Below are positions 50,801-60,350 of a stretch of DNA of 64,000 nt, piece after piece. Position numbers and translations under genes: made by a program. This DNA comes from Pachyseris speciosa (lineage: Eukaryota > Cnidaria > Anthozoa > Scleractinia > Pachyseridae), in NCBI GenBank assembly GCA_016490735.1, contig JAEMWC010000355.1, forward strand, positions 471,001-535,000. Reading direction: 5' to 3'. Under the pieces are notes generated by a model. That model was not told the DNA's origin, did no database searches, and saw only the letters and a program-made list of their open reading frames with translations. The stretch's first letter is position 1. Each line of letters begins with the position of its first letter.

Positions 50801-51304
50801 CAGCTTTCTGATCGAAATAGAAACAGAAGACATTTGGAGAAAATTACTTTGACACCAGCGACTACCCAAAAAACCATCCGCTGCATTCAGAAACCAACAA
50901 AAAGGTTCTGGGCAAAATGAAAGACGAATGCGCCAGAACCCCAATCGCCGAGTTTGTGTGTTTGCGGCCAAAGATGTAGTCAATTGTCCGAGCCGACGAA
51001 AAAAAATATGAAAAAAGCCATGGGCGTGAAAAAGAACGTGGTGAAAAAGCAAATCCTGTACGAGAATTACAAAGAAACAATTTTTGGCAAGAAGCAGCTG
51101 ACACATGGAACGAACATTCTCCGGAGCGAAGGGCACCACATCTTCGGCATGAGTGTGAACAAGACTTCGCTATCCGCGTTTGATTCGAAGAGATCGATTA
51201 AAGAGGACGGGGTCAACACAAACGCCTTTGGGTACAATCCCCCGCCGACTGATGCAGAAATGGACGGCATCATGGACCTGTTAGATGAGGCCTTCGGGGG
51301 GTAG
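47861..51304 (+). pseudogene. polB: Protein-primed family B DNA polymerase, disrupted
   Basis: About 1148 codons across shifting frames. The N-terminal Polinton-specific region runs from MELETQKHYF to RPSKYPTNDG and the YCFIKKLSALL motif. Exonuclease I is YADFEA (about 48654). A Cys/His endonuclease-VII-like segment (CHIC, CLFC, DHYHITG, AHDECN) spans about 48955-49250. Exonuclease II is FHNLKGYD (about 49288) and Exo III is YHDLYVKTD (about 49711). Polymerase motif A is DLDANNPYGW (about 50018), motif B is KLMNNSVFG (about 50494) and motif C is YTDTDS (about 50788). It would replicate the linear genome from a protein primer. Breaks: TGA at 48005, frame changes near 48490, 49165, 49480-49560, 49700, 49980, 50150-50220, 50700 and 50840-50950, and a stop at 50728. 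Dead. Converges with the integrase. Confidence 0.92.
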
Positions 51305-51309
51305 CCCCG

Positions 51310-52312
51310 TGTTTGGGGGGCAACCAACAACTCTTCGCTCACGAAACTGCGTTTGGGACCGTCGTGCAAATAGTACAAAACAGGCGTGTCGGGTTTCATG
51401 ACTGTCTTTTCAATTTTGAAGACTTTCAAAGACCAAACAGGATCTGTGGCTCTTTTTTTTGCCGCCTTCCAACTCACCAGGTTGGTAAAGATAGCGGACA
51501 TTGACAATAGAGGGGAGCTGTTTTTCGCGCTTTCCCACAGGTCTTTGATATGCAGATGAAGGCTTGGAAACAACCACCTTTTCTTTGATAGCAACCGCTG
51601 GCTTCTTTCCGGTCAGGCTTGTTTCCTCGTTGTTCAAGGCTGCAACAACTTCTGGAAGCCTTTTAACCACCCAACAGACCGCACACCCTCCGGCAGCCAC
51701 ATTTCAACGGCGTACTGGTGGCCAAACAGGCGCACAGCCAGGGTGCGGTTGAAACGCTCGACAATGGCCTGTTCACGGTGAATTTCGGGGTGCCCGCGCC
51801 GGATATACGTTTTGTGGTTTTTCATCTCTTTCGTGGCAGCACCCATGAATTCACGCCCTGGGTCAACCTGCAGCATTTGTGGCCATTTCAGAGGCGAGCG
51901 TATGTAAATTTTGTGAAACGCCCCGGCGACCTCATCAAAGTTTTTCGAGGTCAGGGGTTCAGCCTCTTTGTATCGGCTGGCCACATTGACAACTGTCAGC
52001 GCGCATTTGAACGTTTTCTTCGAGGCAGGAATTCCCTGCTTTGAGGCAGGAGCTTTGTCGTGAGGCATGAAGAGCAGGTCAGCTTGGTGCACCTTGTTTG
52101 GTGTGAAAACATCGAACTTCGGCCGAGGAATGCAACGCGGCGCGGGAAGAAAGATCTGCCGAAGCGCCTGCCTAATAAGCCACTTTTTTGCTGCCTTTTC
52201 AGGTACCTTTGCGGCTTCATAAAGTTTTTTTTTTATCGCGGCCATGCCTTTCCAGCAGCCTTTGGGGCTGTAGTAAATTTTTGAAAGGCGCCTTTCCTGC
52301 TTGGTAGGTATA
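51310..52312 (-). pseudogene. int: Retroviral-type (rve) DDE integrase, disrupted
   Basis: Reads leftward. The N-terminal part has KIYYSPKG and a basic helix KKLYEAAKVPEKAAKKW (start region about 52312-52190). The core carries the DDE triad: Asp in HQADLLFMP (about 52085), Asp in LQVDPGREFMG (about 51857) and Glu in REQAIVERFNR (about 51760). The C-terminal region has VRYLYQPGEL, then an SH3/chromo-like stretch with PVLYYLHDG and SEELLVAP. It catalyses insertion of the element's ends into host DNA. The frame changes near 51700 and again near 51450, so it is inactive. No ATG opens the reading frame upstream of KIYYSPKG; the frame is closed by TAA near 52313. Its 3' end meets the polymerase 3' end at about 51305. 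Confidence 0.9.
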
Positions 52313-52483
52313 TCCGTTTACACATATATAACCAGCGGGAAAGATGAAGAACGCGAACACAAACGGAAGGGTGTGCTGTGGAAAAACGATGGTCGAGGAC
52401 CATGAGAATTTCGAACTTGTTTGTCAAAGTTGCCAAGGGGTTGAGTAGCTCGCCACCCCAACAAAAACCAGGGAGGAGGTGGG

Positions 52484-52908
52484 ATGGACCCTGTTTCACT
52501 CACCCATCTTCGCAAAATTCTTGAGAAACACGAAATCCTCGACGCCATCAACACCATTTCAGCTGGTGGGCGAGAACTCTGCTACCCATTGCAGTGGAAG
52601 TTTTTGGGAAGCCTCATCCGTGATTTCAGGGAGTTTTCCTTTCCCAAGTGGTGAATTACGTTTGCTTTTTGCACGATTACTTTCAAGCGGTTCCAGAAGG
52701 AGTTTGGCCGCGCAAAAAAGAAATTTTCGCACACCTCGTTCCTGCCGTCGAAAAAATACACACGGCAACGCGTCGCCGGGCGAAAGAAAGGTTCGAGGGA
52801 TGGTGGTGGGGCTTGTGTTGATGCGGTGTTTTCCACCGCGTTTACTCCGCGACGAAACGTTTGGCGTATTTCGCCTGGATTTTTTCGGGGACCTCCATGC
52901 AGTGGTCG
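52484..52908 (+). pseudogene. Possible small Polinton ORF, one internal stop
   Basis: From the ATG at 52484 a helical-looking frame (MDPVSLTHLRKILEKHE..., LCYPLQWKFLGSLIRDF) runs 56 codons to a TGA at 52652. It then continues in the same frame as a basic segment (FKRFQKEFGRAKKKF, RQRVAGRKKG) to a stop near 52908. It lies upstream of and divergent from the integrase and overlaps the tail of the membrane-protein gene on the other strand. Open frames also exist on the minus strand here, so which strand codes is uncertain. No family recognised. Confidence 0.38.
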
Positions 52909-53344
52909 CTGACGAAGTCGTCGACCATTTTCAGCTTGTCAGGAAACGCTTTTTCATCGAAAGCCTCACCCCTGAGGTGAAATCGAATCGCATCAAGGAT
53001 TTTCTTGTACTCAACCCTTGCGAAGTTGGCCTTCTCAGCTTTTTTGTCGTATTTTTTGAAGCTGGCGACAGCTTTGACAGCAATCCCGAAACCAGTCAAA
53101 GTAGCAAAGACAGCTGGATTCAAGGTAATCCCCCCAGCAATCGCGGAAGTGATGACGGCCTTGCCAGCCACAACATTGCGAAACAGGTTTTTTCTTTGAA
53201 AGGAGCGGAAGAGCTTGTTGTAGCCCCATGTTTCTTGTGGTAAAAAGCGTAAAGCTTTTTCAACACCTCAACGGTGTCCTCTGAAAGAGACGGGTCGATG
53301 TGGTTGAAATCGAACACAAAGAGCTTGGGTTCGGTGGGAGGCAT
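52842..53344 (-). pseudogene. Gly/Ala-rich membrane-type Polinton protein
   Basis: Starts MPPTEPKLFVFDFNHIDPS at 53344 and passes through a KKLYAFYHKKH helix. After two frame changes (about 53235 and 53180) it continues as a hydrophobic Gly/Ala stretch (VITSAIAGGITLNPAVFATL, then GFGIAVKAV). A charged segment with KKYDKKAEKANFARVEYKKI follows, ending RFVAE at the stop (52842). The hydrophobic part is long enough for two membrane helices or a glycine-zipper. Similar unnamed proteins occur in cnidarian Polintons as I recall, with unknown role: membrane remodelling or inner virion membrane contact are guesses. It sits between integrase and fibre on the same strand. Confidence 0.65.
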
Positions 53345-53359
53345 ATATCAAAGAAAAAT

Positions 53360-56183
53360 TTATTCTGTTGAAAGAATGAATCTTGCTTGTGCCTCCATGT
53401 GACTCCAGATACCTATTATGCGGCATGTAATTGAGGCAGTGTTTCTGGTAACAGCCCGTCCGGGGGCAATAAAGAGAGTTGTCTGATATCCACCTCGAGA
53501 ATAGCGATGGGTCTAAATGGTGAGTTTTCGGTCATCCAATACGGAAAACACAAGATATACAGGGCCATTCATTTCCCGAGACAACAGTACCCTCAAGTGA
53601 ATGGTGTTGAAAAGGCGCAATTGTACCCTTGGCGCCGGCAGGGGCATGTCAACCCATTGGTCTTCGTCGCTGGCCCCATTGACAACAGCGCTGTCTTCTT
53701 GATAAACCATTCCTGGCCAGACCACAGGTTTTAAAGGGGCAGTGTCACGCTATTGTACTATCATTTTAAAAAGCTTAAAACTGTCAATGCATCAGTGGAA
53801 ACCTTAAAATAATGGTCTTGTTTTGCTGCTCAAGACTGTAGTACTGCATTGACACAATAAACTCCTGTATTTCATCCAAGATGACGAGGATGGAAATGGA
53901 TTGAAATTTGAAAAAACTTGCCAGTTTTTTCAAAATTTAAAGCTATGCATTGAAAAATCGTCCAAAAAATTATTATGGTTAGCACTCGCTGCTAAAATTT
54001 CATTGGAATTCATCTTGCTGATTTTGTAGGAGCAATTTTTGCACGATAACAGGTAAAAGGCAGTAATTTTGGCAGAATTGAACCAAAACAGCAAAAATCC
54101 TGGTGACAGTGCTCCTTTAAGAAGTGGATGACTTCATCGCTGTATCTGAACAAAAGGGTGTCGTTGTTGTAAACCGCTTTGTTATTCAAATTCAAATTTC
54201 CACCCAATTTCGGTTCATGAATCAAATAAGTGTTCATGTTCAGGTCCCTCTGCAACGTCATCTGCCCGTTTGTTCCACCAAACAATGACGCATTCCAATC
54301 GACCACGTATCGTCCATTCAGGTTCAGGTCATTCTGCAACGTCATCTGCCCGTTCGTTCCGCCAAACAACGTTGCTCGCCCATCTTTCACGTAGTGCCCG
54401 TTCAAATTCAAATCACCACCCAACTTCGGTCGATAAAGGCCCTTCCCATCCAGGTCCAGGGCAGTCTCCATTGTCATTCCGGCGACGCCTGCGCGGAACA
54501 AATCCGGGCGGTTGCTATGAGCTTTTTTGTAATTCAAATCCAAGCCACCCCCCAATTTGGGATTTAACAGAAGATGACCGTTCATGTCCAAGTCGGTTTG
54601 CATTTCCACTTTCCCATTTTCTACAGCCCAAACCGAGTCAAAAACACCCGAGTCCACGCTAGAAACGGTGCCAGACACCCCATAAACAACGAGGTGGCCT
54701 GTGATGGAGCCAGAAGTTGAGCCGTGCAGATCCAAATAAATGTAGTTGGGGGTGTTGTCGCTCCACCGGTGGAACTGAATGAGGGTTTTTGTGTAGGGTG
54801 GGTTTGCGCTGCTGCAGGTTCCCGTGGTTTGGCTCGTGATGGAAGCGACGGTGGCTATAGTTCGAACCGACACATTTGTCATTTCCGGCGTAAAGTACTC
54901 AACCACGAGTGTGTAATACCCCAAAGCAAGAGGATTGAGGTTGAAGCCGATCCGCGAGCGGTAATCATCGCTACCCGCGTCTTGGACGAGAGTGAATTCG
55001 TATGCGTTTTTGTTGACCCCATGTGGGGAGGAGGCGAAGTGGAAAATCCCATGGACAGCAATGTTGTTTTCGGATGAGGACTCATCCATATCGTCCATGA
55101 GAAAGGCGAATTGACTTTTTTGTCCGCCGGACTGAGAAAGGTCGGAATGATCTACATAGTCCTTTGTCGCCGCGTCCGTTTCAGCGACCGGCTTTTCAAG
55201 AGCGGTGATTTTGTGGGCCCCCATGGTGAGATTGCCTGTCATTGCTTGTCTGCCGTCCTTTTTCAGAAAATCGGCCTTTGAATCATCCACATATGTTTTC
55301 GTCGCCTCGTCACTGTCTGCGGTTGGAGAATTGAGATCGGTGATCCGTTGCTGTCCCATCTTCAAATTGCCATACATTGGCCCCAAATTATCTCTTCGGA
55401 GGAAGAAGTAGTCGACATACCGTTTGTGCACCGCCTCTGTTGAGTCAGAAGGCGGCGCAAGATTCACGATCGCGTTGTTTTTCATGTTCAAGTCTTGTTG
55501 TACAGTCGCGTCAATTTTGGTTTGCAAACCCTCGTCCACATATTTTTTGTTGACGGCGGTGTCAGCAGGCGTGCTGGAATCGAAGTCTTTCAAATTGATG
55601 ATGGCATTTCCATTCATGTTCAAAGCATCCCACGCGGGGCTGGACGCATCGCGTTTCAAACACCCTCCGATTTCCGAATCAAGAAGGCTTTTGTTCACAG
55701 CATCGAGGATGCCCTTGGCGTAACCTAGGTTGGTGATGAGGTTTTTTCCCATGTCCATTTTGCCGGTCATTGGTGTGCTCCCGTCGCCGAGCCCGTTGGT
55801 CCCTGCGGGCCTTGCGGGCCTTGTGCTCTTTGTGGCCCTCTGACCCCTTGAACGCCACGCGGTCCTTCTGGTCCGCGGGGGCCGGCATCCCCTTTGACAC
55901 CTTTGTCACCTTTGTCGCCTTTGTCCCCTTCGTCGCCTTTGTCCCCTTTGTCCCCAACATTCCCACGGTCACCTTTCGGCCCTTGCGGACCCGTTGGACC
56001 TGGCGCGCCTGCTGGACCTTGTGGTCCTTGCGGGCCTGTCGGCCCCTGCAGACCCTGAGCGCCTCGTGGTCGGGCATCCCCCTCCTCTCCACGCAAACCT
56101 CGTGGTCCAGGGGGGGCGGTGGCTCCCGCCGCTGCCGCCCTGGGTCTTCTGAAAAACCTGAATCGTTTGGCAAACGCCCCCAT
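53360..56183 (-). pseudogene. Collagen-stalked fibre protein, interrupted
   Basis: Reads leftward. Residues 1-20 are basic ([15 protein letters not shown]). About 100 residues of Gly-X-Y collagen repeats follow ([34 protein letters not shown]) at 56140-55800. A one-base shift near 55800 then moves to a frame that opens with a [14 protein letters not shown] motif and runs 586 codons. That part has phage-tail-fibre-like repeats (LNMNGNAIINL, TDAATKDYVD), a jelly-roll-like middle (about 55090-54660) and beta-solenoid-like repeats (LFGGTNGQMTLQ twice). A 390-bp MITE sits at 53731-54120. The distal head follows and has a TAG at 53510-53512. Likely host attachment: a trimeric collagen shaft with a receptor-binding tip. 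Inactive in this copy. Confidence 0.82.
53731..54120. mobile_element. TTAA-flanked MITE inside the fibre gene
   Basis: TTAA occurs at both borders (53731-53734 and 54117-54120). Terminal inverted repeats are AAAGGGGCAGTGTCAC and GTGACAGTGCTCCTTT. TTAA target duplication is typical of piggyBac-type elements. The reading frames on the two sides become continuous if the element and one TTAA are discounted, so it inserted into an open gene. No coding capacity. Confidence 0.92.
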
Positions 56184-56184
56184 G

Positions 56185-56750
56185 CTATATTGTTTCGTTG
56201 AATTTTTTCTTCATCAACTTTCGCGGCATGTCGAAGAAAAAGAAAGAAAACTTCTTGTCGGTAGCGCGGTCCAGCAGGTCAGGGGGCACCCCAACTCGTC
56301 GACGATTCGTTTGTTCTCCCCCGGGAGGAAGCTGAACAGACAAAACTGGCTGCAGTTGTCCCGGATGTTTTTGGGAACCTTGTAATAGGTCTGGGAAAGA
56401 TAAATGACGCTGCAGTTCCGGTGCCGGCCGTTGATGAAATAGTTGATGATGTCGTTTTGGTTCTTTTCGCAAACCAGGTCGTCAAACACGACGATTTTTT
56501 GGTTGTCTGGAGGCAGCTCCTCAATGGTTACGATTTCATCGCCGGGCGCCTCGAGGACCTCATACCCCACCTCGGGGTCGATGTTTTCGGCAAAGTCCCG
56601 CAAGAGCGCTTGATACTAGTGTTGGTGGAGGTTTTTCGAAAAGAGGAAAACCTTGTCAAACTCCAACAGCTTGTATAGCATGTGGAGCAAGATATTTGTC
56701 TTGCCGGGGTTGCTTGGCCCGCAGTTCAGCATCCGGCAAAAGTCGATCAT
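56185..56750 (-). pseudogene. A32-like packaging ATPase, disrupted
   Basis: From the ATG at 56750 (MIDFCRML) the Walker A motif follows almost at once (GPSNPGKTN, about 56732-56706). Walker B is IVVFDDLV (about 56498-56475), and a sensor-like segment is SVIYLSQTYYKVP. The family (FtsK/HerA type, poxvirus A32 and Polinton ATPases) pumps DNA into capsids. An in-frame TAG at 56614-56616 cuts the protein shortly after the LFSKNLHQ segment. A frame change near 56280 moves the C-terminus to DKKFSFFFFDMPRK. About 188 codons in all, near the usual Polinton size. It is divergent from the next gene, with only about 12 bases between start codons. Confidence 0.9.
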
Positions 56751-56762
56751 GTCTCTGAAGAA

Positions 56763-57250
56763 ATGGAGCCAAAGGCAGAAGCCGAGGCTGAGGTTGAAAA
56801 TCAGGAGCAGGAAATCCGCCGGAAATTTAAAACAAACAAAATCGCGAAGAAGTTTGGCCAGGTCGAGGCTGAAAAGCTTTTCAAACCGATCACAGAGGAC
56901 AGAGGCCTGGCCCAGCCACCCGCACCGGAGGTGGAGGGTGGACGAGCTCGACAGGATCAACCCGTTTGGTTGGTACGATTTCAGACCGGAGGGTGAAACA
57001 CCTCCTCCGTCGCCAGCCGAGGAAGAAGAAGAAGAGTTTCCCCTCCCACCACTCCCACTTGAAGAAGAGGAGGCAGCCGCCCCACCCCTTCCCCCACCCC
57101 CACTTCCGCGCCCCACATGGGAACAGCCAGAAGCGCCGAACAGGCTGCGATCGCTCAGCAGCCTCATCACGAAAATGAGACAAAAACCGAACCCTGCTGA
57201 AGAAAAAGTGAAATACCCCGACCCACAGTTGTACGGCCGGTCTTTGGCGT
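56763..57250 (+). pseudogene. Acidic/proline-rich Polinton protein, frameshifted
   Basis: Starts MEPKAEAEAEVENQEQE at 56763, with a charged helix containing KIAKKFGQVEAEKLFKPI. The frame shifts near 56940. It then continues INPFGWYDFRPEGETPPP, an EEEEEE run, proline-rich blocks (PPLPPPPLP) and a Ser/Leu-rich tail ending near PDPQLYGRSL. Low complexity dominates the C-terminal half. The gene opposes the ATPase start and precedes the penton, so it is likely a morphogenesis or virion-associated factor. No named family recognised. Confidence 0.6.
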
Positions 57251-57271
57251 ATCTTGAACAACCTCATCACC

Positions 57272-57900
57272 ATGAGCACCATGAGCTACTCCTGGTACAA
57301 TTTCTCCGCCGCCTACAACAACAACAAGGTGAAGTGGAGGAAGAAAGGGGAAGCTTGGCAAACCTTCACCCTGTCGGACGGGATGTACGATTACACAGAC
57401 CTCAACCGGTTATTGCAGGTGCACACGGGGTTCGTTGACCCAGATGCGGCGGACAAGAAGCACATCTTCAGTCTGTACTTTGATTACGTCATCATCCAGG
57501 TCGTGATCGGGGTGGCCACTGGGTATGAACTCGACCTCACGACTGGGGATTTTGGGGAACTGCTGGGCTTCAACAGGAAGGTCCTGAAAGACGCCACGAC
57601 CTTCACCGTGGACAAGACCCCTGACATCACGCGGAACGTCGACTGGGTGTTCATCCACTGCGACCTGATCAAACGGCGGGCGAACGACATACCAAGTGAT
57701 GTTTTGTTCACCTTCTCCACGGCCAACCTCGAGGTCAGCTACCCTTTCACGAAAGAACTCCTCCGCTCCAAGTTCCACCTGGTCAACAGATCACGAATCG
57801 ACGCGGTCAGAATCCGGGTCACCGACGGCGCAACAACATTCTCGACCTCAACGACGCGGATGTGGCTGTGGATCTCATGATCCGGGAAATTTCTCCGTGA
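57272..57900 (+). pseudogene. Penton/minor capsid protein (single jelly roll), late frameshift
   Basis: Begins at the ATG at 57272 or 57281 (MSYSWYNFSAAYNNNK). It runs open for about 190 codons of beta-rich sequence: WQTFTLSDGMYDYTDLNRLL, FDYVIIQVVIGVATGYEL, LGFNRKVL and VDWVFIHCDLI. Near 57830 the frame shifts; the more natural ending reads NNILDLNDADVAVDLMIRE and stops at 57900, whereas the uninterrupted frame stops at 57880. Size and position, ahead of the major capsid gene, fit the Polinton minor capsid protein that forms the five-fold vertices. This is one of the least damaged genes of the element. Confidence 0.75.
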
Positions 57901-57937
57901 GTATTTTTCGTATGAATATACTCGTGTGTCACACAAC

Positions 57938-58225
57938 ATGAACCGACCAGGCGAGTGGATGAAATTTTACGACGCACGCGCTGGCCGGTATCGCTTCAGG
58001 CACAAAAGGTCGGGCGTGGTCCGCGACACCCTCATGGCTATTGGCAAACAGCTCAAGAAAGTGGCTGTTCCAGCTCTGAAAAAGGCAACCCAAAAGACCG
58101 CCGAAAAAGCGGCTGAAAAGGGGGTCCAGGTGTTGAGTGAAAAGGGTGGCAAAAAGATCCGCCAACTGCTGCAACGCCGCAAGAAAGCTCCTGCCTCGAA
58201 ACGGGGGCTAGCCCGCCCGCAGTAG
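57938..58225 (+). CDS. Small basic Ala/Lys-rich virion-type protein
   Basis: 95 residues from the ATG at 57938 (MNRPGEWMKFYDARAG) to a stop at 58225; open throughout. A basic N-terminal part (RYRFRHKRSGVVRD) leads to an amphipathic, coiled-coil-like stretch rich in Ala and Lys (ALKKATQKTAEKAAEKG) and a basic end (RQLLQRRKKAPASKRG). The charge pattern suggests DNA or capsid-interior binding, comparable in character to adenovirus core proteins, though homology is not shown. It lies between the penton and major capsid genes, 38 bases after the penton stop and 16 bases before the next ATG. Confidence 0.65.
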   Translation: MNRPGEWMKFYDARAGRYRFRHKRSGVVRDTLMAIGKQLKKVAVPALKKATQKTAEKAAEKGVQVLSEKGGKKIRQLLQRRKKAPASKRGLARPQ

Positions 58226-58240
58226 ACCACCTCGGACGCG

Positions 58241-59597
58241 ATGGTAAAACTCAGCCAGATTTTGGCAAACCAGCTTTGAAACTCCTCCCTCAAAGGAGGA
58301 GCCTGCCTCGGAGCAGAAATGTTTTTGTTTGTGTATACTGCGATGTTCAGAACGCCCCGCTTGCTTGACAAAGTGGAATTCCTCCAATTCCAACTGAACA
58401 TCCCGCTCACGTTGCCGAGAAATGGACAGGAACAAAACAAAGGTGATGATCGATGTGAAAGACCGAGACGTCAATTTTGACTGGTACAACGCTTATTTCC
58501 GGGTGGAGTACGAGCTGCAAGTGAAGGCCGACAGGGCGTTCGTGGCCGCTGACACGGCGTCGGCACCGGTCAACGGCTCGTTCTCCCTCATTCGGGACTT
58601 GAAAGTGAAATCGGCTTGAAAAATGCTTTACGAAGCCAACGACGTTCACGAAGTCGTCTTCATCAAAGCCCTGCTGGAATTCTCCGACGACTACGCGCGA
58701 AGTGTGGCAAAAGATAAGTTTTAGTCTCTCGGCAATGAAAACACAATTGTGACAGGTTCGGCCGCAACCAACCTCGCGATCAGGGCCCGCGCGCCTTTTT
58801 CACAAGGAGACCCCCCAAAAAACGGTCAAAACAATAATTCCTCTCAAAAGCTATTCGTTCTTCGCGGAGTTGGCCCACAAACTTCTCTCCCCGATGCAAC
58901 TTCAGTTCGAAGTGCAGCTGCAGGACGACAAAGAGTTTCTTTTCGGGGTGCTGCCACCGCCAACCCAGGATTGTTGTCAAGCTGTTCGAGCTGTGGGTTC
59001 CAAAGTTGATGTTTGCACCTGAGGGGCAAAAGGTCGTGAATGAGAATTTTCTGAACCCACTAAATGGCGTTACATGAAGGAGAAGCTGGTTCCAGGCACC
59101 GACCGACGGGACGCCGGAGGACAATGGTTAATAAGTCAGGGGGTTAAAAACGCGAAGCATGTGTTCGTTTTCATTCAAAAGGTGGCGAGCGTAGAAGTCA
59201 CCACAGCCAACCCCTACGTCTTCCACACCCTCGCCCTCGATGGAGGAGCGAAACTTGCAACTTGCCGCCTTCAGTACGGCTCGACCTTTTATCCTGAGCT
59301 GCAGTACGATGGGGAAGACCAAATGCGGATACGGCGCGACCTGATCGACTACAGCTACAGGAGAACGATGTCAACACCGGGACCCAGCTGAACGTGGCCT
59401 ACTATTCGACACTTTACCCTGTCGTTTACTTCGATCTTCGGCCGACAAAGTAGAGCCTGGCTGGGGATGAAAAGAAGCTGATTTTGCGCTTCCGCTTGAA
59501 CCAAGCCGCCACGGCCGATTACCGCCTGTACGCCGCCGTCCTGAATGAGGAAGAGGTCGTCATACAACAGGTTGGCAACGAGTTGGTCGTTGTTTGA
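58241..59597 (+). pseudogene. Major capsid protein (double jelly roll), heavily disrupted
   Basis: Upstream frame: MVKLSQILANQL at 58241, TGA at 58277, then FRTPRLLDKVEFLQFQL from 58343. After a shift near 58430 comes the best-preserved block, VKDRDVNFDWYNAYFRVEY and NGSFSLIRDLKVKS, followed by TGA at 58617, LYEANDVHEVVFIKALLEF and TAG at 58722. More shifts lead to LLSPMQLQFEVQLQDD, KNAKHVFVFIQKV, NPYVFHTLALD, LNVAYYSTLYPVVYFDLR, TAG at 59451 and a final LRFRLNQAATADYRLYAAV ending at 59597. About 450 codons in total. The family forms the hexagonal capsid shell of Polintons/adintoviruses. At least four nonsense codons and four frameshifts. The true start is uncertain: ATG 58241 may open a separate short ORF. 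Confidence 0.85.
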
Positions 59598-59676
59598 GTT
59601 GTTCTCCAAACGAGGTTGCTCCCTGAGCGTTGTCTCCGAACGATAGCGAATCTGAAGTTTTTGTTCTTTGATATAA

Positions 59677-60308
59677 GATGCCGACGGTGTATCACCCAAG
59701 ATCGCTCTGACAGACGGCCAAAGAGACAGTCTCATGAAGGCTGCGAAAGAAAGAGCGGCTGTGACTCTGCGTGTCAAGCCGGAAAAATCGGAAAGGGCGA
59801 CGACCTTTTGTTGACCGCCACACAAATAAACGGACTAAAAAAGGCCGCCAGCGCCGGCCACGGTGCGGATGTTGCGATAAGCAAGACCCAAATGATGAAA
59901 ACAATGCAAAGCGGCGGCAACCTCTTTTCCACAGCGCTCAGTCTGGCTCGGCCTTTGGCTGCACCTGCGGCCAAGGCTTTGGGAATGGCCGGTCTCAGCG
60001 TCGGCGCGGAAAAGGTTTTGAAATAGATCTTCGGAAACGGTTTCGGCCCCTAGGAGGTGCGGTCTTACAAACTCACACAAATGCTGTCACCCGACCAGAA
60101 AAAGGTTTTGGAAAAATATCTTCTTGGCCAGGGTGTGGTCCGCGGTGGTGGCGCCGCACAATAAGGTGGGTTCCTTGGCATGCTAGCTTCCATCGGCGTT
60201 CCGCTCGCCATCAGCCTTGTCCAGAAGATGTTGGGACAGGGTATGCAGGTGCGGCCCGGCCGATCGGTACCCCGCTCCTCGTCTGCCTCCACCCCCTCCC
60301 CCCTCTAG
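59677..60308 (+). pseudogene. Minor virion protein, hydrophobic C-terminus
   Basis: The N-terminal part, split over frames, includes KIALTDGQRDSLMKAAKER. From about 59798 one frame reads LLLTATQINGLKKAAS, GADVAISKTQMMKTM and SGGNLFSTALSLARPLAAP. It is interrupted by TAG at about 60024 and 60051 and TAA near 60165. It carries LSPDQKKVLEKYL and the hydrophobic helix GGFLGMLASIGVPLAISLVQKM, stopping at 60306. The amphipathic and hydrophobic segments recall adenovirus pVI/pX-type minor proteins and the unnamed PX-type genes of Polintons. Homology is inferred from position and character only. Confidence 0.6.
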
Positions 60309-60350
60309 TGGCCAAGGAATGCAAATGCGCCCTCCACCCTTCTTCGGCCG

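Noticed and set aside
52479..53243. 254-codon plus-strand open frame
   Set aside because: Overlaps, in antisense, the minus-strand membrane-type protein; its sequence is low in domain character and mostly a shadow. Only the short frame starting at 52484 (a different phase) was kept, with low confidence.
55679..56201. Other open frames on both strands across the collagen repeats
   Set aside because: The repetitive GC-rich Gly-X-Y coding sequence keeps several frames open; only the minus frame with regular Gly at every third residue is real.
56653..57438. 261-codon plus-strand open frame as one gene
   Set aside because: Its start is antisense to the ATPase Walker A and its end runs out of frame through the penton gene. 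Only the middle part belongs to the acidic/proline-rich gene.
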